Source of the DNA: Hyalella azteca | Taxonomy: Eukaryota; Arthropoda; Malacostraca; Amphipoda; Hyalellidae | NCBI RefSeq assembly: GCF_000764305.2 | Contig: NW_025934536.1 | Span: forward strand, 496,001 to 560,000 | DNA: 64,000 nt | Direction: 5' to 3' | In this document: positions 49,164 through 63,389 of the stretch, piece by piece | Layout of the letters: each line of letters begins with the position of its first letter | How positions within the stretch are numbered: the first letter of the stretch is position 1 | Program-made: the position numbers and the translations under genes | Notes under the pieces: generated by a model | The model's database searches: none | Told to the model about the DNA's origin: nothing | The model's input: only the letters and a program-made list of their open reading frames with translations

Positions 49164-50081
49164 TTGTTTATCATTACCCAGCTTCGACGCTCTTCGCATC
49201 ATTTAGATTCATCATTTCACTGCAGCCTCATTTCACTCCAACATAATTTCCCTGCAACAGCGTTTCACATCCTACTCGTTCCAGTTCAACGTCGTTCCAC
49301 TTCGACATTGTCCTATATCGAAATCAACCCACTCAAACGTCACAACATCTTCCCACTTCTGCGCCACCCCACGGGTAATCCCCTCAGCAGTTGGGGGAGT
49401 GTAACCTACTCTCATTCCAACTCCTACAGCTTCATTTCCACCATGCCACACTCCCTCAGCGTCCATTCCACATGCCACACTCCACCAGCGTCCTTTCCAC
49501 AATGCCACACTCCACCAGCGTCCTTTCCACCATGCCACACTCCACCAGCGTCCATTCCACCATGCCACACTTCACCAGCGTCCATTCCACCATGCCGCAC
49601 TCCACCAGCGTCCATTCCTTCATGCCATACTTCACCAGCGTCCATTCCACCATGCCACACTACACCAACAGCTTCCATTCCACCATGCCACACTCTCTCA
49701 GCGTCCATTCCACCATGCCACACTCCACCGGCACCCATTCCTCCATGCCACACTCCACCAGCACCCTTTCCTCCATACCACACTCCACCGGCACCCATTC
49801 CACTATGCCACACTCCACCAGCACCCATTCCACCATGCCACACTCCACCAGCGTCCATTCCAGCATGCCACACTCCACCAGCGCCCATTCCACCATGCCA
49901 CACTCCACCAGCGTCCATTCCACCATGCCACACTCCACCAGCGCCCTTTCCTCCATGCCACACTCCCTCAGCGTCCAAACTCTCCGGTTGTCTCCATGAG
50001 CTCCATGTCTATGACACCTGGCCTGGGCGTGCCGGAGACGCTTCTCGCGCTGCGATGAATGTGTCTGTGCTGTATAATTAA
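49164..50081 (+). repeat. 30-bp minisatellite (49440-49985) inside a 305-codon open frame
   Basis: About eighteen units of catgccacactccaccagcg tccattccac. Because the period is a multiple of 3, the + strand reads HTPPASIPPC decapeptides in one frame and MPHSTSVHST in another, and the - strand GGVWHGGMDA; all are open. The 90 codons before the array show no recognisable domain or signal. I annotate the repeat; coding status is undecided and more likely non-coding. Confidence 0.85.
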
Positions 50082-50129
50082 CATGTCCAAATGTGACAGA
50101 TCGGCGCCCTGGGAAGTCTCTAAGCATAA

Positions 50130-53100
50130 CCCTATTAGAATTTACTTCTTTATTAAACGAATTGCTCTAGGTCGACAGATATTCAATAATTCCCTACATG
50201 AAAATTGGTTCCGGTAATTTTGTAAAGCATGATATGAATCATCAAATCGTGAATCAAATAATTTAATAAATAGTTTGATGCACTTTATATGATAGGCGCG
50301 CAATCTGAACGCAATCGGATAGAAAATCTTAGCATTTTTTTCAAATGAAATCATTCCATATCCCGTCATTATTATCATCGCGAATCCCATATCCAGTTAA
50401 GGAATTCTAACCTAACGAACATTGTTTAAAGGACGCCCCGTTTAACCAACATTTAAAGCGAAACGTCCATTTAGCTCCCAGTTTGAAATTCTAAGCAAAT
50501 TTATATTTTATATTATTGAATATAATTTAAATTTTATCTCTTTAAAAAAATCACATTTCAATTTGTTATTCCGACTTTCTCCCTAATGTCTATTAGGAAT
50601 AATTCTTTCTAGAAGCAACTAATGTTCCACACGATAAGTATCCTGGATGTGCGCCCGAAAAGCTCCTATCTATTCATGCCACCGCCTGAAATGCATGAAT
50701 AAAAACTTCGACAACTTTATAGAAGATGGTGCAACAATCAAGACAACCCTGATTCATTAGATTCATTAACAAAAAATTTAATATTAATCAGCGAATATTC
50801 ACTTAAGGTACACCCTTTTTTATTACAATTCCAAACGTAATTGTCTTAAAATCAAGCGACAAGGTTCTCGCTGAACGCTTCGACTCGTGGCAGGTGACAT
50901 TTAACTCGTCCTCTCAACCGTCCTCGTGTTTGATTATCTTTGTGCAGGCCTACGAGGAAAACACGAGCCACACTCGACAAATAACACAAACACAGAGACA
51001 AAGATGACCCGATTGGGAGCATGATTCTTCTAGTGGAGGTGTCCGTAAATTCTGACTCACTTCGTAAACAATAAAGTTTTATTGTTTATTTTTTTGTTAA
51101 TTGCAAATTGGCTGTCTTCAAATCGGGGAAACTTTTATTTAAAGTTTAAAATTGATTTAAATAATGCGTTTGAATTAGGTTTCGAGACCTACTGCGTTCC
51201 AAATATAAAATATCAAGCAATCAAGGGACGTCTTGCTCCCGTTTAGCTTAAATATGTTGAAGATAGTGTGCTACATCTATCAAATTATCGAAAACTTAAA
51301 ATGAAGTAATAGTTTCGACATCTGCATATCAAGAAATTATTATTTTATGTCCATGTTCATCTGGGTTGGTTCCTCTCTTCTTCATCCACAGCACGCAGTT
51401 CGATTTTTCGACGACAATCCTTGAAGTGAAACCGTGAATGCACCTCAGACACTACGATGAATGATTGCACGTAGTTAAATTGGTTCATCAGTTACGGTTC
51501 TGTTGCTTGAGAATCACAATTTCTTCAAAGATTACAATGAGATCTCTCCCTCTGCACGCCATGCATTTCGATATCTTCATAACATCGTCTGAAGGGATCT
51601 CGTCAATAACGCTTCTAGTGTCGGCAGGTTAACGCATTATGGCGCTGTTGCAAGTTCACAATAACAAGTCAATCGATGAGATTACGCTTGTCATAGCGTA
51701 TCGCAATGTCAACAGACGAGTGACGGAGGAGCTGTTGTTCATGCTTTACGATGTCAACAGAGCTCTCATGGGTGAGAATTTCAACATGAAGTCATTGCGA
51801 TTAATTCTGAAGCAATCCTCTGGTCCTGTAAAGCTTGAACCTTGTTATTAAAGTTTATAAATAATTATGGAGCAAGCATTGGAAATTGTCATTGAAATAT
51901 TCATGTCAAGGAGATGCTGAATGTTGACACTGGCATTATAATCTCCATCTCAATCTAATCTATGTACGCATCACAGTAATAATTGCACTGCTAGGGACGC
52001 ACTCCAACAAAAAGGAAAACAAAGCCATCTTCGTCCCTGCATTATTCAGCCAAGTGATCATATAGGTCCATCCATTAGCCACAGTGAGAACAAGTTTTCT
52101 TAATAATCTTTATTGCCAAGCATGAACATAAGAACTCGTGACAAACTGTTACTGAGATGGTCACTTGAATCAAGACTATTACTGAGACTCCTTACACATC
52201 GACGGCAACCACAAGACTAAACTAGGTTCCGCTATTCGGATAAGGTCACATCAAACTCTCTCTAAAACAAAATGAAAAATATATATCCTATCCAATCCCT
52301 TACAGCACGTTATACAAGTTCATAGTATTTTTTCAGAATTATGACTCATGTATTCATTTTCCCATCTCGTGATCTCGTTATTATTGAATTTGCAATGAAT
52401 TTAAAAACAAAGAAGATGGTACAGAAATTAATCATATACATATTTATAAAGGAGTAGGTTTCGGAGTCCAGCTCCATCGGCAGTTCGACAAGCCTAGAAA
52501 GTAATTTATAAATACCTTGTTAATGTGCAATTTAAGCAATTGAGTGATCTTGTATCTAAAATTTTTATATTTTCAAAGGTTAAAAAACTACATTGATGCT
52601 GATCCTGCTAGCTCTTTATATATCTTTCTATTAGGTTCTTCGGTTTGGTCACCACAGGAAAGCTTTCATCAAATTTAATGTGTTTGTTTAGCCGTAATTA
52701 TTTAGCTGCGGCGACGGTTGGTTAAAGCATTCGACCGAAGCCTCCCTCGGTGTTCAGCGGCTCTTAATGTATCTTTTGTTAATGGACGAGCTTTAATGCT
52801 GGCCGATCGTTCCTTTCGTCTAGGCAGACCCCGAAAAACATTCAACTAATCCGTTACGTGTAGAAGATGCCAAACCATAATTAATCTGTTTGAGTATATG
52901 AATTTGAAAATTCATAATATTAATGCGGCATTATTCATAATGATGTAAGCGGGAATAGTATTCGCCTGTTAATCAGTCAATTCCAGTTCTTCTCCGTGAA
53001 AATTCAACTGAAAAAATTATATTTTATCAATATTTCGGAATTTTATAGTTAAGATAATGAGACTGTGTTGATAAATAACTGGAACGCTTTTCCAATTTTT

Positions 53101-55309
53101 TGATTCGCTAAGTTTCGCTGTGACCAAGGCTATAGGAAGGATCATGTTAATAAAACGTTCTATTCAGTTTTTGCTTGTTAATCTAAATTTTCTACTTACA
53201 GCATATCTCCTATCGGTACTAATTGTGTTGCTGAATTTATTTAAATTGTCACTTTTGTAATATATGTAGAGACTGGGAAACATTTGCTAATGCCGTAATA
53301 CAAATATTCAATATAATCTCACCGATTAATTGGCAGAGGTTTTGAAATGCATGTACGAATAAATCTTTCAACATGAGCTCTTGCAAGGGAGGAAAATTTT
53401 TGTTTGTTCTGAGATGCGTTATCAGTGCTAAAAACGTACAAAAAACACAGAAAATTATTTTTCATTTTGATCGCATGCAACTAGAAAAAGAGAGACGAGT
53501 TATACGGTCGGTCGTTTCATTGAAATAATGATCATCTTCATCGTGGTTTAGATGCTCTACAAAATAGGCGACGTTCGTAACTAACTTATTTGCTAGAGTT
53601 TTATAAAGTATTGGTCAATGAAGAAGTGATCTATGGAAGAGTGGGTCATGGTCCCGTGAAGTTCATTTAATCAAGAGTGATGTTTCAGTCTGCTAAATGT
53701 GAGTGAGTGGAGAATACAGCGTGTAATTACGTAGCGGTGAACCGCGACGGCCGTAAGGGGAGGCGAAGACATCAGCCCAACGTAGCTGTCGCAAATTCCG
53801 CGCTGAGGAGAAAACGCTTACATACGATTTTTTTGACCAGTTAGAAATGGAATGTTGTAATATTTTTATAATCTTCATTTGGAGATATGAGACGCATTTA
53901 TGAATAATATTCAATTCCCGATCATCATATGTGCCACTTTTCAATTTTCAATTGAATTGAAGAATGGACGTATATGTTTAAAAAAATTTCCTATACACTG
54001 GAAACGGAAAAAGGAAAAAACTCAAAACTTCCAATTAGAACTTTGAAATGCTCACTAAAGATTGAGCTACACGAGACAACTAAGTTTCCAATTTGTACAG
54101 AGAGAAAATAATAAATAGTAATAATGATCATACCTTTCTGAAGTTCTGGACTCCCTTTAACCACAAATGGTGGGCAAACGTGTAGAAATTATATGGAACT
54201 TCCCAGTTATTACAAAATATATTTACCAGACGCTAAAAATTAAAATGTCAATTTTGTTACCTTTTGAGAGTTTGGTAAATTTTGTAACCTATTCAAATTA
54301 TTGAAAATTTGCAAGGTTTTGCAAAAATGACATTTTGCGATTTCTTTTGACAGTTCATGCAAATTTGTCGACGAAAAAATGTGTTATTTTATTCAATGTA
54401 TGGAATCGTTGGGTTCAATTTAAGACTTCGAAATTCATGTTCGACGTTGTTCATGTTCATAAGAAGACGGACGATTTAAAAACTTAATTGAGAGCCGCAA
54501 AATTTCAGTGGCTCCTGATGATAGAAGTAAATGACAGAGCATGGTGCTGAGGAGCGCACTTAATGATGGTGTTCAGTGTCACACAAACGTTCTCTTCCCC
54601 CGTAACTCTTGCCATTAGGAACTTGTGTCCATTCTTCCAGATGGTAGATGTGCGCGACATCCTACTATACGTGAGGTAAATAAGCAACTTGGGCAAACAA
54701 ACATTACGTAGAGTAAGCTACAAAAACGAATAATTGCGTACAAATATATAAATAATATAGACACCATTTACTTTTCTTTACTGCCCAGTAAAAATAACTA
54801 AATAAAAAAACAGCTTAAAGCATCATTTGCTCCGCAAGCTAAAGTATACCAAAATAAATTAAAGAAAATATTAAAATATGTTAACAGGGCTAATCGGGAC
54901 TGCTACAGCAATATCTTCGACAAGATCACTTTACTCGTACTTATATTTATTTAATTTTATTGTATATTGCATTCCGACTTCTATTGAACAACTTTCTTCA
55001 AGGAGTAATACAAATAAAAATTAATGAAGTAATTATAGCACATTCAATTTATGAATATTTATTTTTAGAAAACTCGATGGTAAGCAGTTCATAATACATT
55101 AATAAAACTTTCGATTATTTTTACTATATCGAAAAGGTCCATGCACCAACACCCGTTGGCGCGCACGCGCTTTTCATCGACCGCTGACGATCGGTTCAGA
55201 GTTCGCATGCCAGTGGTTCACGCTCTGTGGAATATGCGTTCAGGCTTTCTGTAGCGTCACGTTTCATTAAGTGCGTCCACTGTTTCTTTGTTGCCACGCT
55301 AACTCGGCC
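50130..55309. other. No gene recognised
   Basis: AT-rich single-copy sequence, open frames under 85 codons, no repeats of note and no motif I recognise. Confidence 0.55.
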
Positions 55310-55762
55310 TGCATGTACTTAGTAGTTTCACGCATGCGTGTAGCTTGATGCCGCACGCAAATCGTGCGTTCGTGCACTTCTGTAGTAAAACGTCAGTAGT
55401 TTCACGCATGCGTGTAGCTTGATACCGCACGCAAATCGTGTGTTCGCGCGTTTCTGTGGTTACACGGAAGAAGTTTCACGCATGCGTGTTGCTTGACGCC
55501 GCTCGCAAATCGTGCGTTCGTGTGTTTCTGGAGCAACACGCCAGTAGTTTCACGCATTCGTGTAGCTTGATGCCGCAGGCAAATCGTACGTTCGTGAGTT
55601 ACTATATAGTAACACGCCAGTAGTTTCATGCATGCGTGTAGCTTGATGCCGCACGCAAATTGTGCGTTCATGCGTTTCTGTAGTAACACGCCAGTAGTTT
55701 CATGCATGCGTGTAGCTTGATGCCGCACGCAAATCGTGCGTTCGTGCGTTTCTGTATTAACA
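55310..55762. repeat. About 74-bp CpG-rich tandem repeat, six units
   Basis: Units of agtagtttcacgcatgcgtg tagcttgatgccgcacgcaa atcgtgcgttcgtgcgtttc tgtagtaacacgcc. Contains short palindromes (cgcatgcg; acgcaaatcgtgcgt). The 108-codon reverse open frame here is a by-product of the repeat. Confidence 0.92.
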
Positions 55763-58700
55763 CGCGTTGAGTTATTTAGGTTCTACTGTAGCTTCTTGTT
55801 CCGCATGACATGCGTTCACACATTCCTGTGGTGTTCCGCTTCGCATTTCACGCTTTTACACATATACTGTATCAGCATTCCAGCTTCATGGCATGTCGGA
55901 GAAACATCGTCGGTAGACTTGCCTAGATTTTACTTTAATCAGATTCCTCATGCCGAATGTGGCAAGTAATTCATATCATTACTACCTCGGTGACAAATTT
56001 CCCTAGTATATAAGATTTATCGACTCGATATTCATGACGGTTCCATCATTTATTTCAATTTCAAGCTTAGCCGATATCCATATGAGCTACAGTGGAATCG
56101 AGCAAAATCCATGGAAAATTAAAATATTGAAAAAATGGCAAAAACAATTTGGTTAATTAATTAATAATTTTCATTGGAATAAGATGATATTTTTGAATTA
56201 ATGAAATCCTATTTTAATTGAAGAAATAAGAGTTAATACCAGTCATGCAAACAACGGAAATACCTACTAAAGATTAAAAGATAGTCAAGGAAAATAATTT
56301 TATATTAAAAATACACTCCTCATTAAAGTTTTTCTCTGATGACGTAATCTTGTTATGTCATATCATGTTAAGAAAGAATAATAAATTACAAATATTTCGC
56401 ACTAGTCGGATCCAGTTTTTTTTGATCGAGCTCATCCAATATTGACTCATAAGAATGTAGGAATCGTAATTTTGAAATAGAGTTGTGAATTTAATAGAAC
56501 ATTTGCTGCTCAAAGTTTCATCTGACATCATGGCTACGGGATCGCTACGCTATGTTTAATTCAGGAAATTCAATTTGTATATACACATCCTAGAATTGTT
56601 TGTTGTCGGAACAAGTTTCAAGTTCTGAAATTAATTTTAAATCGAACACGAGTTTGAGGTTCGCTTGCTAATGTTTGACCTGAATTTGTAGGGACCTCTC
56701 AGCAGCTTTGGCTGACCTTTGCTGAGTCACGCTGGAGCTGATGCTGCGCCTGCACTTCACCTCACTTTACTGTCACAACAAACACCATGACCTGACTTAA
56801 TGGACTGCTCATGTTCAAAGCCGAATTTTCTTGTAAAATTTTATACTCAATGAAATGATAATTTAGAATAATTCGTAAGATATTTCGTTTGACATGAGCT
56901 ATTAATTATTGGTTATATTATTATTTTTCGCACCAAACTGGCCCCCTGTAAAATGAAGCTGGGTTCTCAATCGCGATCATTTTTCTTGAACCCGAAGTGC
57001 TTCTCCAAGCCTCGAGTTCGCGCAGCATGAGCAGCTGTCGTGTGCTACGCTTTGCCGTGACCTGGCCTCACATCAACGAAATTCTTGTACAAAAATTCGA
57101 CAACAAAGGTGACAATGTCAGACGGTGGACAACTTGGATCGATAAACGGTTTTCTGCGGCTGGGACAGCAACATATTTTGGAATCCTTGTGAATGATGTA
57201 AAGAACATTGCTCATGTTATATTTGCTTACTTATGTTGTGATAAAATGTAATACGAAGCATACTTAATTAAAGCCGTTCTCCTGTTATCTTATTTTGTGT
57301 GCGGTATTAAGTAAATGCTTACCCGAATTAAGTAGATTAGAGGAGAGTTTATATCAATAAAACCAACTTACTAGGCGTGATCAATCAAATCTTATGTTGA
57401 AATATCTGATCTTAAATAATATAATTACAGAATTTTTTCTTGCCTGCTAAGATGAACAAACTTGAGCTTTAACTTTCGCGTTGCATTTCACATTTTTAAC
57501 AAAGAAGTTTTCTGGTATTGTCGCAAAATAAGTGAATTAAATGACGGAAATAATTCACTTGTAAACAGCAGAATATGAAAGTATAATATATAATATTAAG
57601 AATCGAGCAGTATTACTAAATAAAATGAAAAATTCATGTTTACGAGAAAAGAGCACCAAGTAGCAAGTTTCTTTCAGTAACACGAGTGGTCGCAGGAATA
57701 TCTTAAGGGAATTACATGGCATTACGAAGCAGCTTATTTCGGTTCAGGAGGGAAACCCTTCAATTTTGGGTTAAGTGCAGATTACGCAGACAACACTTCC
57801 GTATCAAAAGATCTGCCGCCGTACGTCTGTCGGAATTTAGCCGACACCAGAGAAGCGCTTAGCTTCAGCGAGTTTGTTTTGAATGGGCAAAGGATTAGAA
57901 TGTTGTAGATAAAGTCTAAGGTGCGTAGAAAGAAATTAGTAGTTCATAATTTAATTGACATTTTTAAAAAATTTGTACTGAACTCTGCAATTTTTTTCTG
58001 CGCTGTGCATATTTGATTTCGAATAATTAGATCATAATGAACATGACTGCATACCACTCAAACTTGTGTCACAATAATCAAGTCTTTAGGAATGTCTAAA
58101 ACGACTGCAAATCTAATGAAACAATTATTGGATAGTGAAAATAGTATTTGTAAATTAAAGTGATGAAGTTAATTAAAATTTACGAACTTATATATACGAG
58201 CATGAACTTCCTTTCGAGGTAAATCAGCTGAGGCAAGTCTTATACGATAACTGTTTTCTTCTTGTATTTAATTGAATATTTCAGATTAATATAAAAAAAT
58301 CGATATTGTATCGCGTGAATACCGAAGTATGTCGTATTCTGACGAGATATTTATATTTTTAATTTTGATCCTCTAAGTTACTACGTAAAAGAATTATAGT
58401 AGGTATCGAGTAAAGTGCCAATTAAACGGAGTAAAGGATGAGGCTGGAAAAATCAATGTAACGTACATTAATGCAACAGTTGACAGATCTAATTCTAACT
58501 AAAGCCGTTGCAAAGACTGACGAAAGAGTTTGATACCATTTAATCCTTTATATATACACACGGGACGATAACTTAACTAAAAGGCGAGAAATAATGCGGC
58601 CATCATATTAAAGTAATGGTTGGTTTTGTCTGAAAATTGCCGCAGTTCGAGTCGAATCAAACGATAGCATTTCATCAATTGGCCGGAACCTAGAAGCACG

Positions 58701-61700
58701 GTTCGGTGGCAGGCAGCTGCGGAAGTGCGATCTGCTGCTCTCTGTGATGCCAGGGCCGCAATTTGGTTGAGTTCAAATCCAACACGTAAACAACATATCA
58801 AGTGAGCCTTCAATTTGATATGCGAATACGTTATTTAAGCTTCTGATGAGACGGATTTTCTACGAATTAATGAAAGAGGGGAAATTATGTTGCTTTTCGA
58901 TAAAGTTTGTAGAGGGAATGTCTTGAAATCAGATTAGAGCTGAAGATCAAAATAAAATTTCGTTTAGCTTGTTCTAGTAAAAATTAATTAGAAATTATCG
59001 TTTATATTTCTCAAAAATAATTAACATGATATACATACAAACTGTTCATGGGACCTTGAGCGTTAATTTTTAGTTGAGAAAAAGGCTTCAAATTTGTATA
59101 AAATGAAAAAAATGCTCATGCTTTATGAAACAAACAAAATATTAAAAATTTTAGGTTTGTTTCATAAAATGTAATACATGTAAAACATGGCAGACGCAAA
59201 ATAAATACCCATTTTCATATAAACAGATATGCTGAGTTATTCAACCAGTTGAAAAATCATGTTTTACTGAGCCTGACTTGATTATTCCCTAACTTGATTG
59301 TTGTTGGCAATTATAAAACTAGTTTCGAGGCACAAAACGATTTTTGGCAAATTAACTTCAAAATTTACGTCAACTCAAGATTTTTACGCGTTAATATTAG
59401 TTTAGATTTTCATAAAGACCGTACGCTGACTTTTATTGAGGATAAGGATTGCTCATCAAAAATTGTCAATAATTTACGGTACATTGTGAGCCTAATTCAG
59501 ACAAATTTTATGTCATCTGAAAAATTTCGTCATTTTGGTACACTCCCACTGCGAGACAAAGAGCTAGAACTCCTGGTCTAACATATGCATCAGACGCTTA
59601 ATAAGTTTGACATGTGCACGCGCTCAGTCATAAAAATATACCTTGCATATCGGTTTGAAGTAGAAAAAAAGCAGAACAAATGAATGCCGGTTGCTGCATT
59701 GTGAGCACTGAAAAAATAACATTTTGGAAACCAGGATGAAAAGAGTGGAAAATTGGCATTTCGCGCACTAAAGGGAACTTCCCAACCCTGCATGATTGTG
59801 ACCGAGGGAAAGCAAGGCAGGAAGAAGTTAGCGTGCTGAACAGCAACAGGTTTTAGGTTATTAGTCCCGCTACTTGTGGCACGATGGCTATTTTTATCAA
59901 TGATGCAGGATAATTTGGTCATTCGCCGAGAGGAGACGAAAGCATATGGGATTTCCCCTAAACATTTACTCACTCAACCATACGCGAAGTCTACCAGCAT
60001 GCAGCACTGATCTTATTCATTGATGTTATTGAATGAATTACAAATTATACAATAAACCTTACACCAAAAAACAAGGAAATAAATTTTCATTCTGAAATTG
60101 AAATAAGTTATTCTTGAAGAAATTAAATTCTGCTTTCTTTCAAAATAAATCCATATTCAGCAGCTGGGCTATTAAAGATTCTAGGCAACGGGCATGGATG
60201 TCTGAAACAGCGAATATTGGCTTAAATTCTTTTCCAAATTTTTTTGTACGAATCTCAGAATAAACTTAACGAGTCATATTTGCCGAATTTAGAGACGCTG
60301 CTGATCACAAAACTTTTACTACACCGAACATCTTGCGGAAAGTTAAATTTAAATTAGAAAATTTGCAATTAAATTTGAGAAAAACACCAATCACTCTCAG
60401 CCCGGAAGTTAATCATGACAAGAACTCTGTAAATGATAACGTGTCAAAGGAGAGGAATCACCTCTGGTGAATCAGCTTCCTCTAAAATTTTCCAATGACA
60501 GTTAATCAAATTGGAAATTTGTTTGAAACTTCAACTTAGTCATCCTAAATAATTTTTATGCGTGTCGATCGATATGAAAAAATGTCAGTGGAAAGAAATA
60601 ACTACAGCAGAAAATATCGAAAGAAGAAAATCAGGATGGGTTTTAATTCTCAACCAACTTTTGAAAATCAATTTTTAAATAAATGGTTTTTCTTATTGCT
60701 GGGTGTGAACTCGTACTTCGTCTATAGTTAAACTTAACTTTCATTCATGACAAACTGCAGTGGCCATATAGCGTATTACTTACGGCCGTTCTCAAAATTG
60801 TTCGACAGATGATAATTAGGCGGTAATTGTTAAAACTTAAATTTTCGACATGTTGTATCTTTTGGATCACAGTTGTTGTTGGATTCAACATTCAAATATT
60901 GGATACGGCAAATGTATCTAACAAAATGTATTTTAATGTTGTTGGATACAACATCATACATTTAAATATCTTCAGGTTCGTCAGTGTCGCTTTAGAAATA
61001 AGTTATGACATTTCAATGGATTTGAGAATCCTTATTTGACAAAGATTGGTAATCGGACTCAAATTGTTACAAATAAAGATGAGATGGGAAGTATTGACCG
61101 CCTATTTATTATTTGAATAATACAATGGGACATTAATTGAATTTATTTGATTGATTGATTGATTGATCGTTTGTCAGTCAGTGGCGAAACTCAGCGATGA
61201 AAGTTTTTGTAATCTGAAATTATTTTGCGTAGAAAAACGAAATCTGAAAATGCATTTCAAATTCGCACCATAGATATATTTTCGCTTTGCACATTAATAT
61301 CATATATTTTGGAAGATCAAACTTCGCTACAACGGTCGTTACGTTTAAGAATTGGCTTATGATGATGAGCATCTATTTATTATGAGGAACAAATTAAAAA
61401 ACTTTCAATAGTTGGATTAACCACATTATTTACAAAAAGCTCAAGATTAAAATCTAGTACTTTTTACTCAATGCCAATGGTTGTGTTGGCTTTATTAGCA
61501 TGATAAAGGCAGGCAAGCTTTAGATGAAGATAATAATGCTTCACAAGCGCCCCTGTCCATCAGCTGGTGGGTCTCCACTGTACGTGTTCTTGCCGCACGC
61601 AAAATTGTGCTTTACGAACGCGTAGCATTAAGGATAAATTCGTGTGCCTGCAAAGAGCAGGTGTAGGTCAACCCAGAATGATGGAAGGAGGAGAGGGAGG

Positions 61701-62360
61701 AACGGAAGAGGGGATGTGGTGGAAGGGGTGAGGGGAAATGACCAGTTTTTTTATGTTGTCACAGGTAGATAGAATTTATTTGTGATTGAAAGTAATTCGA
61801 TTCGTTAACAAATTAATGTAGTTTTTGTGACAAAATGTTAGTGTGAAACGAGCAAGGAACGGAAAGCTACACGACGTGTATAAGAATAAATCTAAATCTA
61901 TACATTATTTATTATTCCATTTATACTAATATTAGTTGTGAGAAGCGGTTTCATTCATCAATGAATGAAACCGCTTAAAATTATAGAGCAAAAGAAAATA
62001 TGAAATCAAATTATAACATGGAATTAAATTATGAAGAAATGAAAATAGAGTACATCTGAACTCGATACTTTACAGAGGTTATAACGCAAATGCTTCTAAA
62101 TTCTATAACATTGTAATGTTTCCTATTTGACTCGTCATCCTGCATTTCCTGCTAGACGGGTTTCAGAGGGATTTCCGAAAACTCTATTTTAATTTTCCTG
62201 GTCTTTTATGTCCCGATGAAGCCTTCTTTACCCACGCCCATGACATTCTATAAGGCGCCTAACACAGGCTATATGCATCGTGTATATTCATTCACGACGT
62301 GTATATTCATGACCAAGTAATGTGTCAGCAAGTGCATTTCTTAGGCTCCCAGACTTTTGC
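55763..62360. other. No gene recognised
   Basis: AT-rich. Holds small inverted repeats at 59122-59168 (tttatgaaacaaac arms) and 61943-61976, and a (TTGA)n tract at 61147-61167. Open frames up to 127 codons (minus, 59590-59973) lack recognisable motifs. Confidence 0.55.
61943..61976. repeat. Near-perfect short palindrome
   Basis: aagcggtttcattcat and atgaatgaaaccgctt flank two bases; 16-bp arms. Confidence 0.88.
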
Positions 62361-62365
62361 TAAGA

Positions 62366-62602
62366 GCCACTTCTAGACACGCGCCTGCCCGCCACTTCTA
62401 GACACGCGCCTGTCCGCCACTTCTAGACACGCGCCTGTCTGCCACTTCTAAACACGCGCCTGTCCGCCACTTCTAGACACGCGCCTGCCCGCCACTTCTA
62501 GACACGCGCCTGCCTGCCACTTCTAGACACGCGCCTGCCCGCCACTTCTAGACACGCGCCTGTCCGCCACTTCTAGACACGCGCCTGCCTGCCACTTCTA
62601 GA
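62366..62602. repeat. 25-bp tandem repeat, about nine and a half units
   Basis: gccacttctagacacgcgcc tg(c/t)c(c/t) repeats head to tail without spacers. Confidence 0.95.
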
Positions 62603-62699
62603 AAGGTTGTAAAAATGACTTGGCAAAGCTCAATTTAAAACCAGACTTTACAGGATGGAACAACTTGTTCTCCTGATGAACTTTCCCCTAGAATAACTA

Positions 62700-63225
62700 C
62701 ACGACTGTTTTCTTCCTCAGTAACGTGACTGCTCTTACAACGACGAACATTACTGCTTTTTTACTGGGCAACATGATTGTTCTTTCTTCGATGAACATAA
62801 CTGCTCTTTTGCCCAGTACCGTGATTGCGCTCTCGTCGGCGAACATAATTATTTCTTCATTCAACAACATAACTGTTCTTTTGCCCGGCAATACGACTGA
62901 TCTTTCACCGCCTAACTCGACTGCTCTTTTACCCGGCAACACGACTGATCTTTTACCCGGCAACACGACTGATCTTTCACCGCTCAACATGGCTGCTCTC
63001 TTACCCGGCAACATGACTGATCTTTTATCCGGCAACATGACTAATCTCTCACCGCCCAACATGACTGATCTTTCACCGCCCAATATGACTGCCCTTTTAC
63101 CCGGTAACATGACTGATCTTTCACCGCTCAACATGACTGCTCTTTTACCCGGCAACATGACTGATCTTTCACCGCCCAAAATGACTGCTCTTTTACCGCT
63201 CAACATGACTGCTCTTTTAGTGTTG
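62700..63225. repeat. 24-bp minisatellite, about twenty-one units
   Basis: Alternating aacatgactgctcttttacc cggc and aacatgactgatctttcacc gccc units. The + strand frame 62725-63387 (220 codons) reads NMTALLPG / NMTDLSPP octads with an N-x-T sequon per unit and a non-repeat tail of about 55 codons; the - strand frame (194 codons) reads VMLPGKRA. Whether either is translated is unknown. Confidence 0.9.
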
Positions 63226-63389
63226 TCTCCGCAGAAAAACTCGCCCACTGGGCCGGTCTGTGACACCGACCGCAGCTGCACCGTTCTTCTCGTCCTGCAA
63301 GCGGTGCTCTATTCACACACTCCTTCATCCTTGAATGCCTGGGCGCCCGTCAATAGTGATGGTCCGGATTATGATAATAACGCATAGTA

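Noticed and set aside
55402..55728. 108-codon minus-strand frame with repeated RHQATRMHETTGVLLQ
   Set aside because: Reading of the 74-bp array; no domain and no supporting signals.
59590..59973. 127-codon minus-strand frame
   Set aside because: No recognisable domain, start context or splice partners; length is compatible with chance in 64 kb.
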